Assembly: GCA_964390065.1 (NCBI GenBank)
Contig: CAYMGX010000190.1
Coordinates: 1-6,214 of the forward strand
Origin: JAAZBG01 sp964390065
GTDB taxonomy: Bacteria; Fibrobacterota; Chitinivibrionia; Chitinivibrionales; Chitinispirillaceae
Length of the DNA stretch: 6,214 nucleotides
Direction of reading: 5' to 3'
Positions within the stretch are counted from its first letter, which is position 1. Each line of letters opens with the position of its first letter. Below the pieces are notes generated by a model. It had not been told where the DNA came from, did not search any database, and was given only the letters and a program-made list of their open reading frames with translations. Shown piece after piece: positions 1 through 6,214 of the stretch. The position numbers were made by a program, and so were the translations under genes.

Positions 1-2
1 TT

Positions 3-1499
3 AAGGATCAAAAGCAGGTACAGTTGCTTTTTATTGAAGGCATGCGTGAAATTTCCGGTAATAAAACCTGCCAATGGTGTGATCAACAACCGGCAGGAGG
101 ATCAACGAACATCGAAATCTGTACCGGAAATTCATCATTTGGTTATTTCTCCTACCTGACTGAAAATGGTGGTCATGTTGATAGTGTGCTGGTTCAGAAC
201 GCTTGTCAGGTGGTTGCAGTAATTATCGAAAAACTGTTACAGAAGCAGGACCTTGAGCTGCTGGTCTCAAAACGAACTGCTGACCTTGAGGCTGCAAACA
301 GGGAACAGGAAGCATCGCGTCAGTTAATTGAAAATGCTCAAAAAACCGACAAACTTGAATCAATTGGTCTTCTTGCCGGTGGCATTGCCCATGATTTTAA
401 TAATCTCTTTTCAGGTGTGTTCGGCTATATTGACCTTGCACTGGATAATAACAAAGATCCATCAGTTTCGAAGTATCTTGAAAAAGCACTTGATGTTTTT
501 AACCGGGCCCGGGATCTTACACATCAATTGGTGACATTCTCAAAAGGTGGTACACCAATCCGCAAAAACGACGATATCGGCAGCTATATCAGGGATTCAG
601 TTTTATTTACACTTTCAGGATCCGTTATTGGTTGTGAATTTTCTATCGTAGAAGATCTTAATGAATGCGATTGTAATGAAAATGAGATCCGTCAGGTAGT
701 TGACAATATCGTAATTAATGCCATGCAGGCAATGCCATCAGGGGGAACGTTACGTGTAGAAGTCAGGAATGCAACGTTGACAATAGAAAACAATGTCAAT
801 TTACAGGAAGGTGATTACATCGTTGTTGCAGTATCTGATACAGGAATAGGAATTCCACCATCAATTATTAACCGCATATTTGATCCGTTTTTTACAACTA
901 AAAAAAATGGAAATGGTCTGGGGCTTGCGACGTGTTTTTCGATTGTTAAAAAACATGATGGCATAATACATGTTGAGTCGGAGTTAGGTAAAGGAAGCAC
1001 GTTTTTTATTTATCTTCCGTCAAAGCGTTACACTGCACGAAACGCAGTGGTTGCGCAGAATGCAGATCATACCGGTGATGGTCTTGTTGTTATCATGGAT
1101 GATGAAGAGTTTATTCTGGAAATTCTTGATCGAATGCTTACCGATATGGGTTATGAGATCGTCCAGACCCGAAGTGGTGAAGAGCTGCTTGGGAAAATTG
1201 ATGAACTGGAGCAGTCCGGACGTACGATAAAGACGTGTATTCTTGATCTTACCATTCCCGGTGGAATGGGGGGGCGGGATGCGGTAAAAAAACTGCGTGA
1301 AAAGTACCCTGTTCTTCCGCTATTCGCATCAAGCGGTTATTCCGAAGATCCTGTTATGGCATCACCGTGGCAATTTGGATTCACTGCAAGCATTTGTAAA
1401 CCATACAGAAAATTTGAATTGGCCTCACTGCTCAATTCCTTTTTTGGAGAATCGGGCACATTACCAACCAGTCAGAAGATTCCATCCCGAGTTACTTGA
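3..1499 (+). CDS. Hybrid sensor histidine kinase with C-terminal receiver domain (5' partial)
   Basis: This is the C-terminal part of a hybrid two-component sensor kinase. The frame is open to the left edge, so the true start is outside the window; the first start-like codon is TTG at 24, but eight in-frame codons precede it without a stop or ribosome-binding site. Residues below are numbered from that TTG. Residues 1-65 look like the end of a GAF or PAS-type sensor domain. Residues 66-110 form a charged helix, probably coiled coil. The H-box (GGIAHDFNN) gives phospho-acceptor His123. The N-box holds Asn228 and Asn232, the G1 box is SDTGIGI (Asp272), and the G2 box is GNGLGLA (296-302), so the ATPase domain looks intact. 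A receiver domain spans about 353-475, with acidic Asp359/Asp360, phospho-acceptor Asp408, Ser436/Ser437 and Lys459 of the CKPY motif. No transmembrane segment or Hpt domain is visible in the part present. Its signal and its partner are unknown. Confidence 0.93.
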   Translation, partial: KDQKQVQLLFIEGMREISGNKTCQWCDQQPAGGSTNIEICTGNSSFGYFSYLTENGGHVDSVLVQNACQVVAVIIEKLLQKQDLELLVSKRTADLEAANREQEASRQLIENAQKTDKLESIGLLAGGIAHDFNNLFSGVFGYIDLALDNNKDPSVSKYLEKALDVFNRARDLTHQLVTFSKGGTPIRKNDDIGSYIRDSVLFTLSGSVIGCEFSIVEDLNECDCNENEIRQVVDNIVINAMQAMPSGGTLRVEVRNATLTIENNVNLQEGDYIVVAVSDTGIGIPPSIINRIFDPFFTTKKNGNGLGLATCFSIVKKHDGIIHVESELGKGSTFFIYLPSKRYTARNAVVAQNADHTGDGLVVIMDDEEFILEILDRMLTDMGYEIVQTRSGEELLGKIDELEQSGRTIKTCILDLTIPGGMGGRDAVKKLREKYPVLPLFASSGYSEDPVMASPWQFGFTASICKPYRKFELASLLNSFFGESGTLPTSQKIPSRVT

Positions 1500-1529
1500 G
1501 TCGGCGGGCGGCGGTTCATCCTGCGGATC

Positions 1530-1564
1530 AGGTGTGTGCGCACCTATTTAATTGAAAATCAATT
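1530..1564 (+). terminator. Possible weak terminator: two small hairpins after the kinase gene
   Basis: Two dyads lie 31-65 bases after the kinase stop codon. The first pairs AGGTG (1530-1534) with CACCT (1541-1545) around a 6-base loop. The second pairs AATTGA (1550-1555) with TCAATT (1559-1564) around AAA. An alternative pairing, ATTGAA (1551-1556) with TTCAAT (1563-1568), would exclude the second hairpin. Neither stem is followed directly by a T-run; the nearest is six T at 1583-1588. They may help end the kinase transcript, but this is not a canonical intrinsic terminator. Confidence 0.22.
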
Positions 1565-1702
1565 CAATGAAACAGCAGGTAATTTTTTGTATCATTTTTG
1601 AAAACTAAATCGTACTTCTAACATATATCTTTAGGCAAACTGTTGTTGAAAAAGTTATTTTAACACCCATTGCATTTTTGCAGGAAGCGGAACAGGGCAT
1701 TA

Positions 1703-2731
1703 ATGATAAAAAATTTGGTCATCTCTCTTCTTTGTGTATCAACGCTGGTTTTAGGCCGTAGTGAGTTTAATTACTACTCTGATCAAAACAGAGAACTCAT
1801 GTTGTTGCCACAGTCGACTGCATTTGCGGGGGCTGATCTTGCGTTAAATTCAGGAAGCGGATATTACGGATCTGCAGCAAATCTGCCGTATGATTCGATG
1901 AACAGTCTTACGTTATCCTACGCTAACTACTTCCAGAACACTTTCAGTTCATCAATATTATCATATACCGGTCCGGCTGGAAAAAATAATGGTATCGGTA
2001 TAACTGCCGGGTATGTGTATGTACCTGAAATCGAGGTCACCGAAAAATCGGTGGTGACAGGGAGTCAAACGGTCATTTATCAATCTGAAATGAAAAACGG
2101 ATCAGATATTTTTATTCGTTTCGGGTATGGCCATGCACTTGATTTTCGCAATAAATGGACTTTTTCTGCAGGTGTGGCGGCAAATGCACGTCGTACACGG
2201 CTTATTGAAGAGAGTGGCTATGGAATCGGGCTTGATGCCGGTTTGAAGGCGATTCATAAAAAAAGTAATCTCAGTATGGTGCTGCAACTTGACAATATGA
2301 CTACGCATTACACATACTGGTCAAAGTATTATAAGGAATATGCCTATCCTCACCTGAGGCTTGGACTTGGATTTGATCGTTCACTGCCATATATCTACGG
2401 ACGAATCAGAATCGGATACGCATCACCGGATCTTCTCTCGAATGACGGTATTAATTATGTTAAGGTGGTGTCAGATTCAAATCAGCAGGATATAGAGGTG
2501 CTTGATCACAGGAGTCTGTCTGATGAACCGCAAATATTAATTTCTGGTGGAAAAATCGGTGTTGAATATACTATTATGAATCGTCTGGCCCTGAGGGCTG
2601 GTCTGGCACAGGGAAAAGTCAATTTCGGTGCAGGACTGCTGTTATTTTCCAATCGGGCTGGAGTTGATTTTGCCTACACTACGCATCAGTTGGCAGGAAC
2701 ATATCAGGTCAGTTTATTGTACCGATGGTGA
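1703..2731 (+). CDS. PorV/PorQ-like outer-membrane beta-barrel protein
   Basis: A 342-residue secreted protein, probably an outer-membrane beta-barrel. I chose ATG 1703 because it opens directly with a signal peptide: basic Lys3, a hydrophobic core over residues 4-17, and likely cleavage near Gly18. An in-frame TTG at 1670 would add 11 residues with several arginines and spoil that layout. The ribosome-binding site is weak (CAGGG at 1693-1697). After the signal peptide comes a conserved-looking N-terminal block (LPQSTAFAGADLAL, about 35-48, then GSGYYGSAANLP), which resembles the opening of PorV/PorQ/UPF0164 barrels. The rest is alternating polar and hydrophobic strands rich in Gly and Tyr. 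The protein ends VSLLYRW, with the terminal aromatic residue typical of barrels folded by the BAM complex. PorV and PorQ belong to the type IX secretion system in Bacteroidota, but this wider family occurs without it, so a secretion role should not be assumed. The HD-GYP gene follows after 27 bases. Confidence 0.8.
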   Translation: MIKNLVISLLCVSTLVLGRSEFNYYSDQNRELMLLPQSTAFAGADLALNSGSGYYGSAANLPYDSMNSLTLSYANYFQNTFSSSILSYTGPAGKNNGIGITAGYVYVPEIEVTEKSVVTGSQTVIYQSEMKNGSDIFIRFGYGHALDFRNKWTFSAGVAANARRTRLIEESGYGIGLDAGLKAIHKKSNLSMVLQLDNMTTHYTYWSKYYKEYAYPHLRLGLGFDRSLPYIYGRIRIGYASPDLLSNDGINYVKVVSDSNQQDIEVLDHRSLSDEPQILISGGKIGVEYTIMNRLALRAGLAQGKVNFGAGLLLFSNRAGVDFAYTTHQLAGTYQVSLLYRW

Positions 2732-2758
2732 TTTTTTTGATTGTTTGAGAAATCTTTA

Positions 2759-4720
2759 ATGAGTCAGAGTTCGTTTGATGAACATATTGTGGTACTTGCT
2801 GACAGCGACTGCAAGCACGCGGAATCGGTGGTATCATTTTTATCCTCAAACGGTCTGAATGCGGTTGCAGCCAGTGATACCGCCCAGATTTTTAAGATGT
2901 TCGAGCAGCTTAATCCCGATGCAATAATTGCAGATCTGCAACTTGAGTCGTTCGATATTCTTGATTTCATAATTACCACACGCAAAAAACTTTCATCCGT
3001 ACCAATCATCATTACATCATTTCCTGACGATGTCGATCTTGCTGTTCAGGCCGTACAGCAAGGTGCATTCGATTATCTGCTCAAGCCGTATCGGCCGGAA
3101 ATCCTTTTAAAAAAGATCAATCAGGCACTACAATCAGTGTATCTTGCGAAGCAGAATTCAATGCTCAGCGAGCTCGTTTCGCTTCATGACATAACTTGCC
3201 GGCTTATATCGACGCATACCCTGGACGAACTTCTTGACATAACGTTTAACTACTGTTTACAGATACTAAAAGCCGATGAAGGAGTACTTCAGCTTGTGGA
3301 TCGTGACAGCGGAAAACTTTACACAGTCCGCCAAAAGAAGGCATCAAGCGGTTCCGGAATAGTAAAGCTTGAGACTGTTGCATTAAAAGCATTTTCCATT
3401 TGCGGTAGTGTGCTGGTTACAGATTATCATGTCGCAATACCTGCAAAGATGCCGCTTGACACGGATGGAATATACACTTGTGTGTCGTCACCGTTAAAAT
3501 TCAATAATGAAATCATTGGTGTTGTTAGTTTGCGTCGAATTGAGGGGCGCGGAGTTTTTACCGGTACTGATATCAAGGTTATTGATATGCTTGCATCACA
3601 AGCAGGTATTGCAATCAGGAATGCGGATATGTATCGGTCAATCAATCAGAAATGTGATGAACTGATGCTGATTTCAAATTACAGCGAGCAATTGATGGGT
3701 GTTGTTGATAAGTATGATGTCATCCGGTTTATGTTCGAGATTGTCATTGAACACTTCCAGCTTGATTTTATAGGATTTCTTGTATTGCAGCGCCGTACGC
3801 ATGAATTTCTTTTCTGGTCCCGGGGACCTGTCGATGATGTATCGATGAAAGAGATTATAAAGTATGTTGCAGAAAAGTATTCAGGTTTTTCCAATACTGC
3901 TATTAACGAAAAGAGAATATCTGCAAGAGCATTTGACGTTCAGATGAAACTTGTACCCGGCGAGACCAGATTACCATTCAATTTCCAGTATCTGGTTCCT
4001 GTCGGCGGGGATGATTTCAAATTTGGTGCTGTATACTTCGGTGCAACCCGTGATTTTCATAATGTTGATGAGAAAAAAACATTGCTCAGCGGTATTGTGA
4101 GTCAGACACGTATTGCATTAAGAAATTCAAAAATTTTCAGCGACATGAAAGAAAATTATATCAAGACGATAAAGGCTCTTGCAATTGCTGTCGATGCAAA
4201 GGATACCTATACACATGGACATTCCGAAAATGTCATGAATATAGCAGAGGCGATTGCACTCGAGTTGAACATCGATGAACGCCAGGTCGGGATAATACGG
4301 GATGCCGGATTGCTTCATGATATTGGAAAGATAGGCATTCCGGGATATATCTTAAATAAACCCGGTCCGTTAACATTTGAAGAATTCAACGGGATCATGA
4401 AAACACACAGTGCGCTTGGAGCGAATATCGTCAAGGATGTACCGTTTTTACGGGATCTTTACAAATTGATATTGTATCATCACGAACATTATAATGGTGC
4501 CGGGTATCCTGATGGGCTCAAGGGTGAACAGATTCCTGTTGGAGCAAGAGTGTTGCATGTTGCTGATGCATTTGAAGCAATGACATCAAACAGGCCCTAT
4601 CGTAACAGTCTGGGAAAAAAAGAAGCGATTAAAAGATTGTGCGAAAACAGCGGCAGGCAGTTTGACCCTGTTGTAATTGATGCATTTTTAAGAGTTGCAG
4701 GCCGTAAAGGATGGATTTGA
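2759..4720 (+). CDS. Response regulator REC-GAF-GAF-HD-GYP, predicted cyclic-di-GMP phosphodiesterase
   Basis: A 653-residue cytoplasmic regulator predicted to hydrolyse cyclic-di-GMP. I chose ATG 2759, with GAGA about 8 bases upstream; an in-frame TTG at 2741 would add six residues. The receiver domain covers about 8-125: phospho-acceptor Asp59, Thr86/Ser87 and Lys109 (LKPY) are present. The usual acidic pair reads Asp15-Ser16-Asp17, so one position is altered. Two GAF-like sensor domains follow at about 135-292 and 300-458; their ligands cannot be read from the sequence. The HD-GYP domain runs from about 465 to 648 with His488 (HGHSENV), His520-Asp521 (LLHDIGKIGIP), His574/His575/His577 with the full GAGYPDG motif (580-586), and Asp603 in VADAFEAMTS followed by NRPYR. 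All key metal and signature residues are there, so it should be active. No membrane segment is seen. Known HD-GYP enzymes yield pGpG or GMP. The kinase gene upstream is a possible phosphodonor, which is inference. Confidence 0.93.
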   Translation: MSQSSFDEHIVVLADSDCKHAESVVSFLSSNGLNAVAASDTAQIFKMFEQLNPDAIIADLQLESFDILDFIITTRKKLSSVPIIITSFPDDVDLAVQAVQQGAFDYLLKPYRPEILLKKINQALQSVYLAKQNSMLSELVSLHDITCRLISTHTLDELLDITFNYCLQILKADEGVLQLVDRDSGKLYTVRQKKASSGSGIVKLETVALKAFSICGSVLVTDYHVAIPAKMPLDTDGIYTCVSSPLKFNNEIIGVVSLRRIEGRGVFTGTDIKVIDMLASQAGIAIRNADMYRSINQKCDELMLISNYSEQLMGVVDKYDVIRFMFEIVIEHFQLDFIGFLVLQRRTHEFLFWSRGPVDDVSMKEIIKYVAEKYSGFSNTAINEKRISARAFDVQMKLVPGETRLPFNFQYLVPVGGDDFKFGAVYFGATRDFHNVDEKKTLLSGIVSQTRIALRNSKIFSDMKENYIKTIKALAIAVDAKDTYTHGHSENVMNIAEAIALELNIDERQVGIIRDAGLLHDIGKIGIPGYILNKPGPLTFEEFNGIMKTHSALGANIVKDVPFLRDLYKLILYHHEHYNGAGYPDGLKGEQIPVGARVLHVADAFEAMTSNRPYRNSLGKKEAIKRLCENSGRQFDPVVIDAFLRVAGRKGWI

Positions 4721-4786
4721 TCGTTACAAATAACCGGATGTATTTCGATGTATTCGCTTTTTGTAGATAATCTTCATTACATCATC

Positions 4787-4816
4787 TTGAAAATTTATTC
4801 TGAAATTAACGATAAG
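4787..4816 (+). promoter_or_regulatory. Candidate sigma-70-type promoter for the parvulin gene
   Basis: TTGAAA at 4787-4792 matches five of six bases of the -35 consensus. GATAAG at 4811-4816, after an 18-base spacer, matches the four central bases of the -10 consensus. Transcription would start near 4823, giving a leader of about 20 bases that includes the ribosome-binding site. The 122-base gap after the HD-GYP gene makes a separate promoter reasonable. Promoter consensus in this lineage is not known, so this is tentative. Confidence 0.33.
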
Positions 4817-4831
4817 GTACATATATTCATT

Positions 4832-4836
4832 GGAGG
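4832..4836 (+). promoter_or_regulatory. Strong ribosome-binding site of the parvulin gene
   Basis: GGAGG sits six bases before ATG 4843 and is the only strong Shine-Dalgarno sequence in front of any of the genes here. It fixes the start of the lipoprotein gene and suggests it is translated more efficiently than its neighbours. Confidence 0.8.
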
Positions 4837-4842
4837 AAAAAA

Positions 4843-5853
4843 ATGGTAAGAAGGGTTCTGCCCTTTGCAATTGCGGCTCTTGTTGTTGCCGGCTGCCAGA
4901 AAAAGGTAGATATCGTAAAATCTGCGATTGTTGTTAACGGTGAATCGATCAGTCGTGATAAAGTGAACCAGGCTGCAGATATCCTGCAGCAGAGTCTTGT
5001 TCGCGCATACCCTGAAAAGGCTTTTTCCGGTAAGACACCGGAACTTTACAAGACGGCAGCATATCAACTTGTGTCGAATGCCGTGATGATTGTTGAAGCT
5101 GAAAAGATGAATATTCCTGCCGATAGCGTAAAAGTTGATAGTACAATACAGATGATCAAACGGAATTTTCCTGATGATTCTGTTTTTGATGCTGAACTTA
5201 AGAAAGCTGGTCAAACAGTGGAAAGTATGAAAAAACAGATCCGTGATGGCATGAAACTTGACTCATTGCTAAAATCGTATCTGACACGGGTTCCAGCTGT
5301 TTCTGAGGATGAATGTGTGAAATTCTTTGATGAAAACCGGGATAAATATGTTTCAAAACCCAAAGCGCGCTTGAGCCAGCTGGTGTTTCCTGTAGATTCA
5401 ACGATGAATCAGGAAAAAAAGGATAACGTTAAAAAATCAGCCACTGAGGCACTTGCTCTTGTAAAGAGCGGAAAATCAGTTGATGCAGTAATAAAAAAGT
5501 ATGCAAAGACTGGTGCTGTGGGTGGTGATGCTGGTTTTGTCAATAAGGGAGATATGCGGCCGGTACTTGAGGTTGAGCTTGAAAAACTTAATAAAGGTGA
5601 AACAAGTGAGATCATTCCAACAGAGATGGGTTACGTTATTCTTCAGAAGACTGATGAACAGGCCGGTACTCAGGTTCCTTATGAAGAAGCGAAGGATCAT
5701 GTCAGATTTATGCTTGATATGCAAAGGAAAAACGACTATATGGAATCGCTTGTTGATAGTCTGGTGAAAAAAGCAACTATTGTCTATAACGATACAACGC
5801 TACTCCCGCTTCCCGGAGGAACTCCCCGGGTGGAAGATCTGTTGGATAAGTAA
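4843..5853 (+). CDS. Lipoprotein peptidyl-prolyl cis-trans isomerase, SurA/PrsA type (parvulin)
   Basis: A 336-residue exported lipoprotein of the parvulin foldase type. The start at ATG 4843 is set by GGAGG six bases upstream. The N-terminus is a lipoprotein signal: Arg3-Arg4, a hydrophobic stretch 5-15, and lipobox VAGC with Cys18 as the lipid-bearing residue. Gln at +2 would favour the outer membrane if Escherichia-like sorting rules apply. Residues 27-155 resemble the helical chaperone region of SurA/PrsA, opening with AIVVNGESISRDKV. The parvulin (PPIC) domain covers about 172-270: ARLSQLVFPVD, then GGDAGFVNKGDMRPVLE, LNKGETSEIIPTEMGYVILQ. A charged helical segment (277-311) and a short proline-containing tail ending EDLLDK follow. 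Members of this group help secreted and outer-membrane proteins to fold, so the barrel protein encoded upstream is a possible client (inference). Whether isomerase activity is kept cannot be judged from sequence alone, since many family members act mainly as chaperones. Confidence 0.9.
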   Translation: MVRRVLPFAIAALVVAGCQKKVDIVKSAIVVNGESISRDKVNQAADILQQSLVRAYPEKAFSGKTPELYKTAAYQLVSNAVMIVEAEKMNIPADSVKVDSTIQMIKRNFPDDSVFDAELKKAGQTVESMKKQIRDGMKLDSLLKSYLTRVPAVSEDECVKFFDENRDKYVSKPKARLSQLVFPVDSTMNQEKKDNVKKSATEALALVKSGKSVDAVIKKYAKTGAVGGDAGFVNKGDMRPVLEVELEKLNKGETSEIIPTEMGYVILQKTDEQAGTQVPYEEAKDHVRFMLDMQRKNDYMESLVDSLVKKATIVYNDTTLLPLPGGTPRVEDLLDK

Positions 5854-5883
5854 CAGTCTTCTGATGATGTCGCAAATGATAAT

Positions 5884-5924
5884 AACATACTCCATACAGG
5901 GCTTATGCAAGGGTGGAGTATGTT
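5884..5924 (+). terminator. Perfect 11-bp inverted repeat after the parvulin gene, possible terminator
   Basis: AACATACTCCA (5884-5894) pairs without mismatch with TGGAGTATGTT (5914-5924) around a 19-base loop. It begins 31 bases after the stop codon, the usual place for a transcript end or a 3' stabilising structure. It is not followed by a T-run (the next bases are CAAATATTAG), and the loop is long, so it is not a standard intrinsic terminator. It could also be an RNA-protecting hairpin or a site bound by a protein. Confidence 0.45.
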
Positions 5925-6024
5925 CAAATATTAGACTCGTCAGGAGAATTTGTGGGTAGGAAAACAAGTTTAAATAACTTTGTATTGTGATTCTTAAATG
6001 GTTATAATTTAGATTATTCTTTTT

Positions 6025-6068
6025 TGTCCCAGAGGGACAGTATATTTATAGAAAATGTACAATAAATA
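6025..6068. repeat. Hairpin repeat, copy 1 (TGTCCC-AGA-GGGACA with AT-rich tail)
   Basis: TGTCCC (6025-6030) and GGGACA (6034-6039) form a 6-bp stem around AGA. It is followed by TATATTTATAG (6041-6051) and then AATGTACAATAAATA (6054-6068). The hairpin and the first tail block recur in copy 2, and the 15-base block recurs exactly at 6151-6165. The shared order of parts shows that these are copies of one element rather than chance dyads. A T-run precedes the hairpin instead of following it, so it is not a plus-strand terminator. Confidence 0.75.
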
Positions 6069-6074
6069 AAAACC

Positions 6075-6165
6075 ATTGTCCCGTAGGGACAATATATAAA
6101 TAGGCTCTTAAATTGCATGGCAACTACATTCACACAGATCTATCCTGTGCAATGTACAATAAATA
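6075..6165. repeat. Hairpin repeat, copy 2 (ATTGTCCC-GTA-GGGACAAT), tail interrupted
   Basis: ATTGTCCC (6075-6082) pairs with GGGACAAT (6086-6093) in a perfect 8-bp stem around GTA. TATATAAATAG follows (6093-6103), matching nine of eleven bases of the tail in copy 1. The exact 15-base block AATGTACAATAAATA comes only at 6151-6165, after about 47 extra bases absent from copy 1. That extra piece has its own dyads: ATTGCA (6112-6117) with TGCAAT (6148-6153), and CACAG (6133-6137) with CTGTG (6145-6149). The repeats resemble the REP-like or MITE-like intergenic hairpins seen in many genomes; the family name is not determined. Confidence 0.7.
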
Positions 6166-6214
6166 GTTTCTGTTAAATTTGCCATTTTTTACGCATACTG
6201 GTCGTAGGAAAAAA

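Larger units (their letters stand above)
5854..6214. other. Non-coding region with inverted and hairpin repeats
   Basis: No credible gene is visible on either strand in these 361 bases. The longest candidate examined, a 30-codon frame from ATG 5867 to TAG 5957, has no ribosome-binding site and runs through the inverted repeat at 5884-5924. The region becomes strongly AT-rich after about 5960 and contains the inverted repeat and the GTCCC/GGGAC hairpin cluster listed separately. The last 40 bases hold nothing I can identify. Confidence 0.75.

Noticed and set aside
503..512. Ten-base palindrome CCGGGCCCGG in the kinase gene
   Set aside because: Single copy inside coding sequence for Asn-Arg-Ala-Arg-Asp, with no repeated context.
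1297..1551. Separate 84-codon gene overlapping the end of the kinase
   Set aside because: Most of it lies inside the receiver domain in another frame, it has no ribosome-binding site, and the overlapped kinase motifs are intact. Only its tail is mentioned, as a low-interest finding.
1598..1629. Promoter upstream of the barrel gene (TTGAAA at 1598-1603)
   Set aside because: The -35 match is good, but no -10 hexamer with a fair match lies at 16-18 bases; the nearest options (TAACAT at 15, TATATC at 20) are badly spaced.
1500..1702. Cyclic-di-GMP riboswitch (GEMM type) in front of the barrel gene
   Set aside because: Considered because of the HD-GYP gene downstream, but the conserved core sequences of this riboswitch class are not present.
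2038..2053. Hairpin CACCGA-AAAA-TCGGTG inside the barrel gene
   Set aside because: It lies within well-supported coding sequence (encoding part of VTEKSVVT) and nothing nearby suggests regulation.
4972..4990. Hairpin GCTGCAG-ATATC-CTGCAGC early in the parvulin gene
   Set aside because: It is a 7-bp dyad, but falls about 130 bases into the coding region and is explained by Ala/Gln/Leu codons. It could slow translation, but there is no supporting evidence.
4795..5214. 139-codon open frame on the minus strand
   Set aside because: It lies across the start and first third of the parvulin gene, whose signal peptide, strong ribosome-binding site and domains are clear. The minus-strand product shows no recognisable domain.
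5867..5959. 30-codon open frame after the parvulin gene
   Set aside because: It has no ribosome-binding site, overlaps the perfect inverted repeat, and the product has no recognisable features.
6025..6165. CRISPR array
   Set aside because: There are only two imperfect hairpin copies with unequal spacing and no regular spacers, and no cas gene is in the window.

Overview
The window carries four genes, all on the plus strand, followed by about 360 bases of non-coding DNA with repeats. Base composition is moderately AT-rich. The set (a hybrid histidine kinase, a PorV/PorQ-like outer-membrane barrel, a REC-GAF-GAF-HD-GYP regulator and a lipoprotein parvulin) points to a Gram-negative bacterium. 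The barrel type and the long multidomain signalling proteins suggest the FCB group or a relative such as Fibrobacterota/Chitinivibrionia. That placement is an inference from overall impression; the window holds no rRNA or marker gene.

Layout: (1) positions 3-1499, the 3' part of a hybrid sensor kinase whose start lies off the left edge; (2) 1500-1702, an intergenic stretch that opens with a short segment of about 70% GC and small dyads; (3) 1703-2731, a secreted outer-membrane beta-barrel protein; (4) 2759-4720, a response regulator with two GAF domains and an intact HD-GYP cyclic-di-GMP phosphodiesterase domain, only 27 bases after the barrel gene and so probably co-transcribed with it; (5) 4721-4842, a gap with a plausible promoter and a strong ribosome-binding site; (6) 4843-5853, a SurA/PrsA-type peptidyl-prolyl isomerase lipoprotein; (7) 5854-6214, no gene, but an 11-bp perfect inverted repeat and a cluster of GTCCC/GGGAC hairpin repeats with a shared AT-rich tail.

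How they may work together (inference): the kinase and the HD-GYP regulator are both phosphorelay proteins and could belong to one signalling pathway that lowers cyclic-di-GMP. The barrel and the parvulin both concern the cell envelope: the barrel needs folding into the outer membrane, and a periplasm-facing parvulin lipoprotein could help in that. Nothing in the sequence proves a shared pathway. I see no clear sign of an undescribed system. The least explained part is the repeat cluster at the right end, which looks like a REP-like or MITE-like intergenic element.
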